Shown: in pieces, positions 7,945 through 16,673 of the stretch
How the letters are laid out: each line of letters begins with the position of its first letter
Numbering within the stretch: the stretch's first letter is position 1
Source: Streptomyces rapamycinicus NRRL 5491
Lineage (GTDB): Bacteria > Actinomycetota > Actinomycetes > Streptomycetales > Streptomycetaceae
DNA: 64,000 nt
Direction: 5' to 3'
Assembly: GCF_024298965.1 (NCBI RefSeq)
Contig: NZ_CP085193.1
Coordinates: 11,718,001 to 11,782,000 of the forward strand
Program-made: the position numbers and the translations under genes
The notes under the pieces: generated by a model
The model's database searches: none
The model's input: only the letters and a program-made list of their open reading frames with translations
Told to the model about the DNA's origin: nothing

Positions 7945-8750
7945 GCCCCGCGACGGTCAGGCGGAAGCGCGCCGGGCGGGCCAGGAGCGCGCTGCTCGGC
8001 GCCGTCGGCGTGCTCGTGGCCTTCGCCGCCTGCGAGGCCCTGGGCCGCTCCGGGACGGTGCGGAGCGCTTTCCTGCCGCCCGCCTCCGAGGTGCTGGTAC
8101 GGGCCGTCGAACTCGGCGGCGACACCGCCTTCCTGAACGGCGTCGGCGCGACCCTCCAGGCATGGGCCACCGGGCTCGCCCTCGCCTGCGCCCTCGCCAT
8201 CCCCCTCGGGCTGCTGCTGGGCAGTGTCCCGGCGGCCGCGCAGGCAACGCGGGTGCTGATCGAGTTCCTGCGCCCGGTGCCGTCGGTGGCCCTCATCCCC
8301 CTGGTGTCGCTGCTGCTCGGCGCCGGCAGCGAGACCACGGTCGCCCTCGTCACCTACGCGTGTGTCTGGCCCGTGCTGTTCAACACCGTCTACGGGCTCG
8401 GCGAGACCGATCCGCTGGCCAAGGACACGCTGCGCGCCTTCGGCTTCGGGCGGCTCGCCGTCCTCTTGATGGCGGGTCTGCCGTCGGCCGCCCCGTTCAT
8501 CGCCGCCGGGGTGCGCATCGCGGCGGGCACCGCCCTGATCCTCGCCGTGGCCGGCGAGATCCTCGCCGGATTCGGCGAGGGTCTTGGCACCTTCATCGCC
8601 CAGGCGGGCATGGCCACCGACGGCACCCGCGACGTACTGGCCGGAGTGGTGTGGGCGGGAGCGCTCGGCCTCGTCATCAACCTGGCGCTCACCGCGGTCG
8701 AACGGCGGCTGTTCCCCTGGGCGCCCGAGCACCGCGGGAGCGGCACATGA
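7941..8750 (+). CDS. ABC transporter permease (SsuC-like), first of two
   Basis: A 269-residue inner-membrane permease of the nitrate/sulfonate/taurine class (BPD_transp_1). About six hydrophobic segments are visible. The EAA-type cytoplasmic loop reads ETDPLAKDTLRAFGFGRLAVLLMAGLPSAAPFI. The GTG start overlaps the upstream TGA (GTGA at 7941-7944), so translation is coupled to the lipoprotein gene, and its own stop overlaps the next start (ATGA). Two non-identical permeases imply a heterodimeric channel, whereas most SsuC-type importers use a homodimer. Confidence 0.88.
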   Translation: MSPATVRRKRAGRARSALLGAVGVLVAFAACEALGRSGTVRSAFLPPASEVLVRAVELGGDTAFLNGVGATLQAWATGLALACALAIPLGLLLGSVPAAAQATRVLIEFLRPVPSVALIPLVSLLLGAGSETTVALVTYACVWPVLFNTVYGLGETDPLAKDTLRAFGFGRLAVLLMAGLPSAAPFIAAGVRIAAGTALILAVAGEILAGFGEGLGTFIAQAGMATDGTRDVLAGVVWAGALGLVINLALTAVERRLFPWAPEHRGSGT

Positions 8751-9571
8751 CCGCGCAGGCCACCCCGCCCGGTGCCGCACAACGGCTGCCCCGGACCCTC
8801 GCGCTGCGGCTCGGCGTCCCGGTGGTGGCCGTGGCGCTGTGGCAACTCGCCGCGCGGGCCCGCGGCAGCGTGTTCTTCCCGACCCCCGCCCGGATCGTCG
8901 ACCACGGTTATCACCTGTGGTTCTCCGGCCCCGCCGAACGGGCGTTCCTCACCGACGCGGCGGTCCGCGACCTGCTGCCCAGCCTCGGCCGGGTGCTCGC
9001 CGGATTCGCCCTCGCCGCGGCCGGTGGCATCGTGCTGGGGCTCGCTCTGGGCCGCTCGCGCACCGTGTACGCGCTGTGCGATCCGGTGCTGCAGTTCGCC
9101 CGCGCCGTGCCCCCGCCCGCGCTGGTGCCCGTCTTCGTCGTGGTCTTCGACCTCGGCACGCCGATGCAGCTCGCCTCCATCGTCTTCGGCGCCATCTGGC
9201 CCGTACTGATCAACACGGCCGAGGGGGTCCGCGGCATCGATCCGCTGCGCCTGGACGTCGCCGCCACCGTGCGGATGCGGCCCGCCGCGCGGATCGTGCT
9301 GCTGTATCTGCCCGCCGCGCTCCCGCGCATCTTCGCCGGGCTGCGGCTGAGCCTGTCGCTCTCGCTCATCCTGATGGTGTTCTCGGAGCTGCTGCCCGGC
9401 ACCGCCGACGGCATAGGCTTCTCGCTCACCGACGCGCAGACCCGCTCCGATCTGCTCACGGTGTGGGCGGTGATGGTGCTGCTCGGCGCGCTCGGGCATC
9501 TGCTCAACAGCGCGCTGCTCGCCGTCGAGCGCCTGGCTCTCGGCAGACACCGCGCGGCGCACCGCACCTGA
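8747..9571 (+). CDS. ABC transporter permease (SsuC-like), second of two
   Basis: A 274-residue permease related to its upstream neighbour. It has hydrophobic segments through the length and the EAA-like loop GIDPLRLDVAATVRMRPAARIVLLYLPAALPRIFAGLRLSLS in the position that contacts the ATPase. Its ATG overlaps the stop of the first permease. The gap to the next gene (75 bp, with GAGGAGG before its ATG) is the largest inside the operon. Confidence 0.88.
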   Translation: MTAQATPPGAAQRLPRTLALRLGVPVVAVALWQLAARARGSVFFPTPARIVDHGYHLWFSGPAERAFLTDAAVRDLLPSLGRVLAGFALAAAGGIVLGLALGRSRTVYALCDPVLQFARAVPPPALVPVFVVVFDLGTPMQLASIVFGAIWPVLINTAEGVRGIDPLRLDVAATVRMRPAARIVLLYLPAALPRIFAGLRLSLSLSLILMVFSELLPGTADGIGFSLTDAQTRSDLLTVWAVMVLLGALGHLLNSALLAVERLALGRHRAAHRT

Positions 9572-9646
9572 CCACCCGTGAGCAGGACCCGCCCCCGTCC
9601 AGCAGACGCAGGACACGCCCCCACACCCAGCAGAGGAGGTGGCCCC

Positions 9647-11281
9647 ATGGCCGGGCCCACCACCCACCCCCCGACCACCACGGTCCGCGAGGCGGTGCTG
9701 GCACTGTGCCGCGCCACCGGGATGACGACCGTCTTCGGCAACCCGGGCTCCACCGAACTGCGGATGTTCCGCGACTGGCCCGAGGACTTCCGCTATGTGC
9801 TCGGCCTGCAAGAATCCACCGCCGTCGCCATGGCCGCGGGCCACGCCCTGGGCACCGGGCGGGCGGCGCTGGTCAGCCTGCACTCCGCCGGGGGAGTGGG
9901 CCACTCCCTGGGAGCGGTGTTCAACGCCTACCGGGACCGGGTGCCGGTGGTGATCATCGCGGGGCAGCAGTCCCGTGCGCTGCTGCCGCTGCGGCCCTTC
10001 CTCGGCGCCGACGAACCGGCCCGGTTCCCGCGCCCGTATGTGAAGTTCAGCAGGCAGCCGGAGCGGGCCGCCGATGTGCCCGCCGCGCTCGCCGAGGCCC
10101 ACCGCGTCGCCATGAGCCACCCCCGGGGCCCGGTCTTCCTCTCCGTACCGGAGGACGACTGGGACCGCCCCGCCCAGCCGGTCGCCCCGCGCACCGTGCA
10201 CGGCGGCTACACCGCCGACCCCGCCGCGCTCACCGGCCTCGCCCGAGCACTCGACGCCTCGGCGCGCCCCGCGCTGGTCGTCGGGCCGGGCGTGGACGAC
10301 GAGCGCGCCGTACGGGAAGTGGCCGGACTGGCCGAGCGGCTGCGGGCCGCGGTGTGGATCAGCCCGCTCTCCGGACGCTCCGGCTTCGACGAACGCCACC
10401 CGCTCTTCCAGGGGTTTCTGCCACCCGTCGCCGACCAGCTGGCGGAGCGGCTGGCCACCCATGACGTGGTGGTCGCGCTCGGCGCCCCGCTGTTCACCTA
10501 CCACGTGCACAGCGAGGCCCCGCCGCTCGCCGACGGCACCGAGCTGTACCACCTCGACTGCGACCCCGCGCAGGCGGCGTGGCTCCCGGTGGGCACCAGC
10601 GTCGTCACCACCCTCCGCCCCGCCCTGCGCACCCTCACCGAACTCGTCCGGCCCGTCGACCGGCCCGCGCCACCGCCGCGGCCCGCCCCCGGGCCGCCGC
10701 CGGTCACTTCGACGGAGGAGATCTCGCCCGAGCTGGTGATGGACCTGCTGCGCGAGCGGCTGCCCCGGGACACCGTGCTGGTCGAGGAGACTCCCAGCCA
10801 CCGCGACGCCCTCCACGCCCGCCTCCCCATCAGCGGCGAGGGCCGTTTCCTCACCACCGGCAGCGGCGCGCTGGGCTGGGGGCTGCCGCTCGCGGTCGGC
10901 CGCGCCCTCGCGGACGGCGAACGGGTGGTGTGCGTCGTCGGCGACGGCTCGGCGCTCTACTCGGTGCAGGCCCTGTGGACCGCGGCCCGGCACCGCGCCC
11001 CGGTGAGCTACGTCCTGCTCGACAACGGCGGCTACGGCGCGGTGAAGGCACTGGGCCACCGCATCGGCATCGCACCCGTGCCGGGCACCGACATCGGCGG
11101 TATCGACTTCGCGGCGCTCGCCGGGTCCTTCGGCTGCCCGGCCGAACGGGTGGAGCACCCCGGCCACCTCCCCAAGGCCCTCGACCGGGTGCTCGCCCTC
11201 GGCCGCGACGACGGGCCGCTGCTGCTCCAGGTCCGGGTCCCCGCCGACGACTCCCCGGCGTACGAGCCCTGGGCCCGGTGA
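9647..11281 (+). CDS. mdlC: Benzoylformate decarboxylase (ThDP-dependent)
   Basis: A 544-residue thiamin-diphosphate enzyme. All four catalytic side chains of Pseudomonas putida benzoylformate decarboxylase have counterparts: Ser in FGNPGSTEL (S35, family S26), the cofactor-activating Glu in GLQES (E56, family E47), His in VSLHSAGG (H79, family H70) and His in FTYHVH (H286, family H281). The ThDP/Mg motif is GDGS...LDNGGYGA in the C-terminal third. The predicted reaction is benzoylformate to benzaldehyde plus CO2. The ATG at 9647 has GAGGAGG upstream; an in-frame start at 9578 is less likely. It sits between permease and ATPase genes of an ABC importer, which is unusual and suggests uptake coupled to decarboxylation. 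Confidence 0.85.
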   Translation: MAGPTTHPPTTTVREAVLALCRATGMTTVFGNPGSTELRMFRDWPEDFRYVLGLQESTAVAMAAGHALGTGRAALVSLHSAGGVGHSLGAVFNAYRDRVPVVIIAGQQSRALLPLRPFLGADEPARFPRPYVKFSRQPERAADVPAALAEAHRVAMSHPRGPVFLSVPEDDWDRPAQPVAPRTVHGGYTADPAALTGLARALDASARPALVVGPGVDDERAVREVAGLAERLRAAVWISPLSGRSGFDERHPLFQGFLPPVADQLAERLATHDVVVALGAPLFTYHVHSEAPPLADGTELYHLDCDPAQAAWLPVGTSVVTTLRPALRTLTELVRPVDRPAPPPRPAPGPPPVTSTEEISPELVMDLLRERLPRDTVLVEETPSHRDALHARLPISGEGRFLTTGSGALGWGLPLAVGRALADGERVVCVVGDGSALYSVQALWTAARHRAPVSYVLLDNGGYGAVKALGHRIGIAPVPGTDIGGIDFAALAGSFGCPAERVEHPGHLPKALDRVLALGRDDGPLLLQVRVPADDSPAYEPWAR

Positions 11282-11288
11282 GGCGGAC

Positions 11289-12065
11289 ATGCTGCGGATC
11301 GACCGGCTCAGCCATCGCTACGGCGACGGCCCCGATGTGCTCCAGGACATCGAACTCACCGTCCCCGACGGGCAGTTGGTCACCCTTGTCGGCCCGTCCG
11401 GCTGTGGCAAGTCCACCCTGCTGCGCTGTGTCGCGGGCCTGATCCGCCCCTCCGCCGGGCGGATCACCCTGGACGGGGAGGTGGTGGACGGCGTCCCGGA
11501 CCGGCTCGGAGTGGTCTTCCAGGACTACAGCCGCTCGCTCTTCCCCTGGCTCTCGGTGCGGGAGAACGTCGCCCTTCCGCTGCGGCGGCGCGGACTGCCC
11601 CGCGCGGAACGCCATGCGGCGGCGGTGGCCATGCTGGAGCAGGTGGGCCTGGCCGACGCCGCCCGCCGCCACCCCTGGCAGCTGTCGGGCGGCATGCAGC
11701 AGCGTGTCGCGCTCGCCCGCGCCCTGGCCGCCCGGCCCGCGCTGCTGCTGATGGACGAGCCGTTCGGCGCGCTGGACGCGCAGACCCGGGAGGATCTGGA
11801 GGATCTGCTGCTGCGGCTGCACCGGGCCGAGGGAATGACGATTCTGCTGGTCACCCATGACATCGACGAGAGCGTCTATGTGGCGGACCGGGTGGTGGTG
11901 CTGGCTCCGGAACCGGGCCGGGTGCGGGCGGATCTGCCGGTGGCGCTGCCCGCCGAACGCGACCAGATCGCCACCCGGGGGCTGCCGGAGTTCATCGCGC
12001 TGCGGACGGAGGTGGGGCGCGCGGTCCGCCAGGGAGCGGCCACGACCCCACCTCCGAGCGGCTAA
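11289..12065 (+). CDS. ABC transporter ATP-binding protein (SsuB-like)
   Basis: A 258-residue ATPase with Walker A GPSGCGKST (residues 35-43), Q-loop VFQDYSRSLFPW, signature LSGGMQQR (~132), Walker B LLLMDEPFGALD (~153) and switch His in LLVTHDIDES. It is of the nitrate/sulfonate/taurine class and completes the importer begun at 6961. Its start lies seven bases after the decarboxylase stop. Its TAA overlaps by four bases the stop of the convergent beta-helix gene, leaving no room for a separate intergenic terminator. Confidence 0.92.
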   Translation: MLRIDRLSHRYGDGPDVLQDIELTVPDGQLVTLVGPSGCGKSTLLRCVAGLIRPSAGRITLDGEVVDGVPDRLGVVFQDYSRSLFPWLSVRENVALPLRRRGLPRAERHAAAVAMLEQVGLADAARRHPWQLSGGMQQRVALARALAARPALLLMDEPFGALDAQTREDLEDLLLRLHRAEGMTILLVTHDIDESVYVADRVVVLAPEPGRVRADLPVALPAERDQIATRGLPEFIALRTEVGRAVRQGAATTPPPSG

Positions 12066-14755
12066 CGCAACGTCAGCCAGTCCACGGCGGCCACCCGGTG
12101 GCCGCCCGTGGCGACGAGATAGACGTCATGGGAGCCGGTCACCGTGCGGGGGAGACGCACCGAACGCTCCCGCCACTCGTCCGTGCCACCGGTCCCGCGC
12201 ACCGGAAGCGTGGCCGCCACCGGTCCTTCGGGTGAGTCCAGGCGCAGCCGCAGGGCGCAGTCCCCGCAGCCGCCGGACGCCAGCCGCACCGTCAACGTGT
12301 CCGCGCCCGCGCCGAACCGTACGCCCCGGAAGCCGATCGCGTCCCCCGTTCCGAGGACCGAGGTGGCCGCCTCGCCGCGTTCGACACCCCGGACCACCTC
12401 GGCGCGCTCCGCCTGAAGAGCGGCGGCCGCGTCGGGGCCGTCGGCGTAGAGCCGGATCTCGTTCACCGCCCACGGGTTCTCGCCCGGCCGCGTCAGCTCG
12501 ATCCGCAGATAGCGGGCGGTGCGCTGCCCGAAGACCGCGTCCTGGGTGAAGGAGCGGCCGCTGACCCGGGCCACCGGCGTCCCCCAGTGCTCACCGTCGC
12601 GGCTGACCGAGACGGTGAAGCCAGAGGGGTGTCCGGTGGCGTCAAGACCCGCGTCGATCGCCAGCCGGCCGAAGGTCTTCGCGGTGCCGAGATCCACGGT
12701 GAGGGACTGACCGGCGGCCTGGGGGGCGTCGCCCTTCCACTGGGTGGTCTGCACCCCGTCCACGGCGGCCGAGGCATCGGCGCCACCCGAGGCGGTCGCC
12801 TTCCAGCCGTCGTTGCGGACCCGGGTCTCACAGCCCGCCAGCCGGCAGCCGGAGGACCAGATGGGCTCGCCGTACTCGTACGCGCCCTGGTCCGGTCCGT
12901 CGCCCCGGACCTCGCCGGTCACCCCGTCGACCTGCTCGCCCGCGTCGATGGCGGGGGAGTCCGCGCGCGGCCAGAGTTCGCCGTTGCGCGCGTCGGTGTA
13001 GCGCGGATCGGCCGGCGGCAGCAGGTTGTTCCGTACGACGGGGGCGGGGTCGCCGGGGCCGGAGATCTCCATCGGTGTGAGCGCCACGTCGTTGCTCACA
13101 TACGTCCCGGTGGCGTCGGTCGCGCCGCTCAGCCGGACGGCGGCGGTGGAAATGCCCGTGCCGTACGAGGAGTTGTGGTCGCGGTTGCCGAGGCTGACAC
13201 TGCTGTGGCCGTTGAAGAAGGTGCCGCGGGTGCCGGTGTTGTACGCCACGTTGTGGTGCAGCAGGAAGTTGCCGGAGGAGTTGTCGATGTAGTAGCCCAC
13301 CTGGCCGTCCGCGTCATGCACGGTGTTGTGGTCGACGCTGGTGCCCTTGGCGTCCAGGTTGCAGCACACATAGAACGGGCTGCCGTCGCGTGAGGTGCGC
13401 ATCGCCTCGGAGAGGTCGTTGTAGGCGATCCGGTTGTCGTGGAAGGGCACCCCGTTCAGCTGCCAGGCGGTGTCGATGCTCGCGCGGCCGGTGCGGCGGA
13501 TGGTGTTGTGGGTGACGGTCTGGCCGCCGCCGTTGACCTCGATACCGGGGGTGTAGCTGCCCATCCAGCCCACGTCGTGGATGTAGTTGCCGGTGACGGT
13601 GTTGCCGCTGCCGCGCAGCAGCACACCCGTGCCCGCGGAGTAGCCGATGTCGCTGTCGCGCAGGGTGTTGCCCCGACCGAGGATCTGGACACCGGAGTTC
13701 AGCACCCGCGAGGCGACGATGTGGCCCTCGCCGGGCGGGATGGCCAGTTCGTCGTCGCGTGGCATGGGGAGCGTGGAGAACTCCGAGATGTAGCGGGCCC
13801 GGACCCCCTCGACCAGCACACCGGTGCTGTCGGCGCCGGTGCGCAGCGAGGTGCCCCACAGCTCGAGGCCGCGGACGGTGACATGCGAGCTGTGCGAGAG
13901 GTCCACGCCCCAGCTCTCGTGCTTCGCGGTCACGGTGTGGCCCGCGATACCGCCCTTGGGCGGGACCAGATAGAGGCGGCCCGCGTCCTTGTCGTAGTAC
14001 CACTCACCGGGCTGGTCCAGCGTGGCCTTGGCGCCGACCAGGTAGTAGTTGCGGTAGTTCTGGTCGCCCATGCACAGCGGGGTGCAGCGGTAGTTGCCGC
14101 CCTTGAAGTCGAGGGCGCCGTCCGATGTGGCGGTCACGGTGCCGGTCTGCTGGCTCCACGGGTTGGAACCGGCCCACAGATGGACGGTGGCGCCGGTGAA
14201 GTCGCCGTCCGGCAGATCCGGGTCGTCGATGTGCTGGTCGGTGGAGGAGCGCTCGGCCACCGCCCAGGACGGATTGAGCGGATCGGAGCCGGAGTTGGGC
14301 CAGCGGCCCTCCATGGCGCGCTCGCCGTCCAGGAACAGCGCGTTCTCGCTGCGGTCGAGCGGGAGGTCCACATCGGCGGCCACCAGACCGCCGCCCGCGT
14401 CCTGCCACCCGGTCACCGCCCGTGTCCCGTCGATGGTGACCGCCCCGTCCCCGTACGCCGCCAGGGTGACCGGGGCGTCGGCGCGGCCCGAGGGCGGGGC
14501 GACCCGCTCACGGTAGTTCCCGCGGTGGATCAGACAGGTGTCCCCGGGCCCGACCTGCTCGGTGCAGCGGCCGATGGTGCGGAACGGATGGCGCGAGCTG
14601 CCGCTGTCGTGGTCGGCGCCCCAGGTGGCGACGTGATACGTACGCCCCTGCTGTCCCTGCCCGTCCTGCGCCGTCGCGGTGCCCGGTAATGCCGCGGTGA
14701 AGACCGCCGTCGCCGCGGCGACGGCCAGGGATATGCGCCTGAGCGTGGATCTCAT
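12062..14755 (-). CDS. Secreted right-handed beta-helix protein with C-terminal carbohydrate-binding domains
   Basis: An 897-residue exported protein: signal peptide ~1-29 ending TATAQ, then YHVATWGADHDSGSSRHPFRTI, the usual entry to a pectate-lyase-like parallel beta-helix. Repeated GN(T/D)-rich coils run to ~residue 600 (GNTLRDSDIGYSAGTGVLLRG, GNTVTGNYIHDVG). Residues ~640-780 form an F5/8-type discoidin module (AVDGVQTTQWKGDA, VNEIRLYA). The last ~115 residues look like a CBM6/35 module. It is probably an extracellular polysaccharide lyase or hydrolase. Catalytic residues cannot be assigned by eye and the substrate is unknown. It is monocistronic with its own promoter at 14786-14814. Confidence 0.85.
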   Translation of the reverse strand: MRSTLRRISLAVAAATAVFTAALPGTATAQDGQGQQGRTYHVATWGADHDSGSSRHPFRTIGRCTEQVGPGDTCLIHRGNYRERVAPPSGRADAPVTLAAYGDGAVTIDGTRAVTGWQDAGGGLVAADVDLPLDRSENALFLDGERAMEGRWPNSGSDPLNPSWAVAERSSTDQHIDDPDLPDGDFTGATVHLWAGSNPWSQQTGTVTATSDGALDFKGGNYRCTPLCMGDQNYRNYYLVGAKATLDQPGEWYYDKDAGRLYLVPPKGGIAGHTVTAKHESWGVDLSHSSHVTVRGLELWGTSLRTGADSTGVLVEGVRARYISEFSTLPMPRDDELAIPPGEGHIVASRVLNSGVQILGRGNTLRDSDIGYSAGTGVLLRGSGNTVTGNYIHDVGWMGSYTPGIEVNGGGQTVTHNTIRRTGRASIDTAWQLNGVPFHDNRIAYNDLSEAMRTSRDGSPFYVCCNLDAKGTSVDHNTVHDADGQVGYYIDNSSGNFLLHHNVAYNTGTRGTFFNGHSSVSLGNRDHNSSYGTGISTAAVRLSGATDATGTYVSNDVALTPMEISGPGDPAPVVRNNLLPPADPRYTDARNGELWPRADSPAIDAGEQVDGVTGEVRGDGPDQGAYEYGEPIWSSGCRLAGCETRVRNDGWKATASGGADASAAVDGVQTTQWKGDAPQAAGQSLTVDLGTAKTFGRLAIDAGLDATGHPSGFTVSVSRDGEHWGTPVARVSGRSFTQDAVFGQRTARYLRIELTRPGENPWAVNEIRLYADGPDAAAALQAERAEVVRGVERGEAATSVLGTGDAIGFRGVRFGAGADTLTVRLASGGCGDCALRLRLDSPEGPVAATLPVRGTGGTDEWRERSVRLPRTVTGSHDVYLVATGGHRVAAVDWLTLR

Positions 14756-14785
14756 CTACCGCCTCCAGTGTTCAGGGTCGACCGA

Positions 14786-14814
14786 AACCTAGGAGAAACA
14801 TCGGATGAGGTCAA
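14786..14814 (-). promoter_or_regulatory. HrdB-type promoter of the beta-helix gene
   Basis: On the minus strand: -35 TTGACC (14809-14814), 17-bp spacer, -10 TAGGTT (14786-14791). It lies about 30 bp upstream of the ATG at 14755, with GGAGG between. It matches the vegetative Streptomyces consensus well. Confidence 0.65.
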
Positions 14815-14856
14815 CGGATGGAGGCAAATTCAAGGTCAGGACTGCGGATATTCCTC

Positions 14857-14875
14857 GAGACAGATCCGATGTCTC
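14857..14875. promoter_or_regulatory. Inverted repeat upstream of the beta-helix promoter
   Basis: GAGACA-N7-TGTCTC, a perfect 6-bp-arm dyad about 45 bp upstream of the -35 box of the beta-helix gene, in an unusually AT-rich stretch (14756-14950). It could be a regulator site; the adjacent IclR fragment would be the obvious but broken candidate. Confidence 0.35.
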
Positions 14876-14952
14876 TTTCCGCAAGTCGACTTATTGATGA
14901 AGATGCATTCGCTCGCCGAGCATGGCTCGCACATCCTCTGACAGCACAGCCA

Positions 14953-15480
14953 TCACTCGAAACGACGGGCGCTGATCTCCGCCGCGAGGGCGCAGACATC
15001 GGGCAGGTACTGGTTGCGATTGAGGGCGTAGCCGTCCCGCCGGACCCGCTCGAGCTCCTCGCGCAGCTCGTGCGGATCGGCGATGGTGGCATCGCCGTAG
15101 CGGTCCAGTCCGTCCGCGATGACCTCGTCGACCTCGTCGGCGGGGAGGAGGGCGAGGACCGCGTGGCCGGTGGCCGTGGCGTGCATCGGCGAGGTGTCGC
15201 CGACTTGGTGGTACGTGCGCACTGCCTGGTTGCAGTCGACCCGGTCGACCCGGTCGACCATGACCATGCAGCGCAGTCCGTCCGGCACGGCCAGATGGAT
15301 GGTCTCGTCGACCGCGTCGCGCAGCCGGCACATCGGCTCGCGTGCCGCCGCGAACAGGCTCGACCCCTGGTGGGCGGCCGGGCGGACCGCGAGCACCCGG
15401 GCGCCGACCTCCCAGCGTGTGATGTCGCCCCGGCTGGCGCGCAGCCACCCCGCCTCGTTGAGCGTCACCAGGGTCCGCCG
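14953..15480 (-). pseudogene. IclR-family regulator, internal fragment
   Basis: The ~176 codons encode the end of the winged helix (RRTLVTLNEAGWLRAS) and most of the IclR effector domain (VDRVDCNQAVRTYHQVGDTSPMHATATGHAVLALL). The N-terminal helix-turn-helix half is missing at 15480, where the sequence changes abruptly into an aldehyde dehydrogenase gene on the other strand. The C-terminus also stops early: after PDVCALAAEIS a short unrelated tail and TGA replace the final ~40 residues of the family. Without the DNA-binding helix it cannot work as a regulator. See the junction finding for the deletion or assembly alternatives. Confidence 0.75.
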
Positions 15481-15699
15481 CACGACCTGACCACCGCGAT
15501 GCGCCTCGCCGACGGGATCAGGGCCGGGCAGGTCAACGTCAACGCGGTGGGCGTGGGCACCGGGGTGGAGCTGCCGTTCGGCGGCTACAAGCACAGCGGA
15601 TGGGGACGCGAGAAGGGGCTGGCCGCCCTGGACGGCTACACCCGGCTGAAGAACGTGTGCATCGGCTTCGGCCAAGGCCCCGCGGTGGGGGAGGGCTGA
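15481..15699 (+). pseudogene. Aldehyde dehydrogenase, C-terminal fragment
   Basis: Only the last ~72 codons of an NAD-dependent aldehyde dehydrogenase remain: HDLTTAMRLADGIRAGQVNVN, then LPFGGYKHSGWGREKG and a conserved C-terminal end. Catalytic Cys and Glu and the NAD-binding domain are absent. The 5' boundary at 15481 abuts the truncated IclR gene on the opposite strand. The stop TGA overlaps the ATG of the aldo/keto reductase (ATGA at 15697-15701), showing the original operon arrangement. Confidence 0.8.
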
Positions 15700-16634
15700 T
15701 GCGCTACCGGCGGCTCGGGGCCACCGGGCCACGCGTCTCGGTCGTGGGCCTCGGCGGCAACAACTTCGGCTCACGGCTGGACGGCGACGCCACCCGGGCC
15801 GTCGTCCACGCCGCGCTGGACGCGGGCATCACCCTCTTCGACACCGCCGACACCTACGGCGGTTACGGCGGGGCCGGTCAGGCGGGGGACAGCGAACGGC
15901 TGCTCGGCGCGGCGCTCGAGGGCCGCCGTGACACCGTGGTGCTGGCCACCAAGTTCGGCATGGCCATGGGGCCGGAGTACGACCGCTTCGGCCCGCGCGG
16001 CTCCCGGGCGTACCTCCGGCACGCCGTCCGGATGTCGCTGCGGCGGCTCGGCACCGACTACATCGACCTGTACCAATACCACGAGCCGGACGGTGTCACC
16101 CCGGTCGCCGAGACCGCCGCCGCGCTGGAGGAGCTGGTGGCCGAGGGCGTGGTGCGCCACTACGGCTGCTCGAACATGGCCGGGCCCCAGCTGGTGCCCG
16201 GATTCGTCTCCACCCAGGTCCGCTACCACCTGCTGGACCGCACCGCCGAAACCGCGCGGGCCCCCGCCGCCACCCGGGCGGGCACCGCGCCGCTGCCGTA
16301 CTGCCCGCTGGCCAACGGCCTGCTCAGTGGCAAGTACCGGCGTGGCGAACCACCGCCGCCGGGCAGCAGGCTGTCCTGGCGGCAGGGGTGGCTGACCGAC
16401 GCGGCCCTCGACCGGGCCGAGGCGCTGACGGCATACGGCGCCGAGCGCGGCCAGCCGCTGCTGCGGGTGGCGGTCGGCGGGCTCGCCGCCCTCCCCGGGG
16501 TGGGCTCCGTGATCTGCGGAGCGATGACCCCGGAGCAGGCCACCGCCAACCCGGCGGCCGCCGCCTGGATACCCGACGCGGCCGATCTGGCCGCCCTCGA
16601 CGACATCGTGGCCCCCGGCGAACGGGTGGTGTGA
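15699..16634 (+). CDS. Aldo/keto reductase
   Basis: A 311-residue (beta/alpha)8-barrel NADPH-dependent oxidoreductase. The AKR tetrad is visible: Asp48 and Tyr53 in FDTADTYGG, Lys in VLATKFG (~86), His in DLYQYHEPD. The GCSN motif and the C-terminal SVICGAMTPEQ cofactor-binding segment are present. It acts on small aldehydes, ketones or sugars; the exact substrate is unknown. It is the only intact gene between two truncated-gene junctions (15480 and 17192). Its start overlaps the aldehyde dehydrogenase remnant, so it was the second gene of a carbonyl-metabolising operon. Confidence 0.85.
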   Translation: MRYRRLGATGPRVSVVGLGGNNFGSRLDGDATRAVVHAALDAGITLFDTADTYGGYGGAGQAGDSERLLGAALEGRRDTVVLATKFGMAMGPEYDRFGPRGSRAYLRHAVRMSLRRLGTDYIDLYQYHEPDGVTPVAETAAALEELVAEGVVRHYGCSNMAGPQLVPGFVSTQVRYHLLDRTAETARAPAATRAGTAPLPYCPLANGLLSGKYRRGEPPPPGSRLSWRQGWLTDAALDRAEALTAYGAERGQPLLRVAVGGLAALPGVGSVICGAMTPEQATANPAAAAWIPDAADLAALDDIVAPGERVV

Positions 16635-16673
16635 GTTGCCCCCAACGATGCTGAACCCAGTGCGGTGGAGTAC

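Noticed and set aside
14818..15480. Plus-strand frame opposite the IclR fragment, beginning MEANSRSGLRIF
   Set aside because: It is only the complement of the IclR-coding sequence plus the AT-rich spacer. No domain, no ribosome-binding site.
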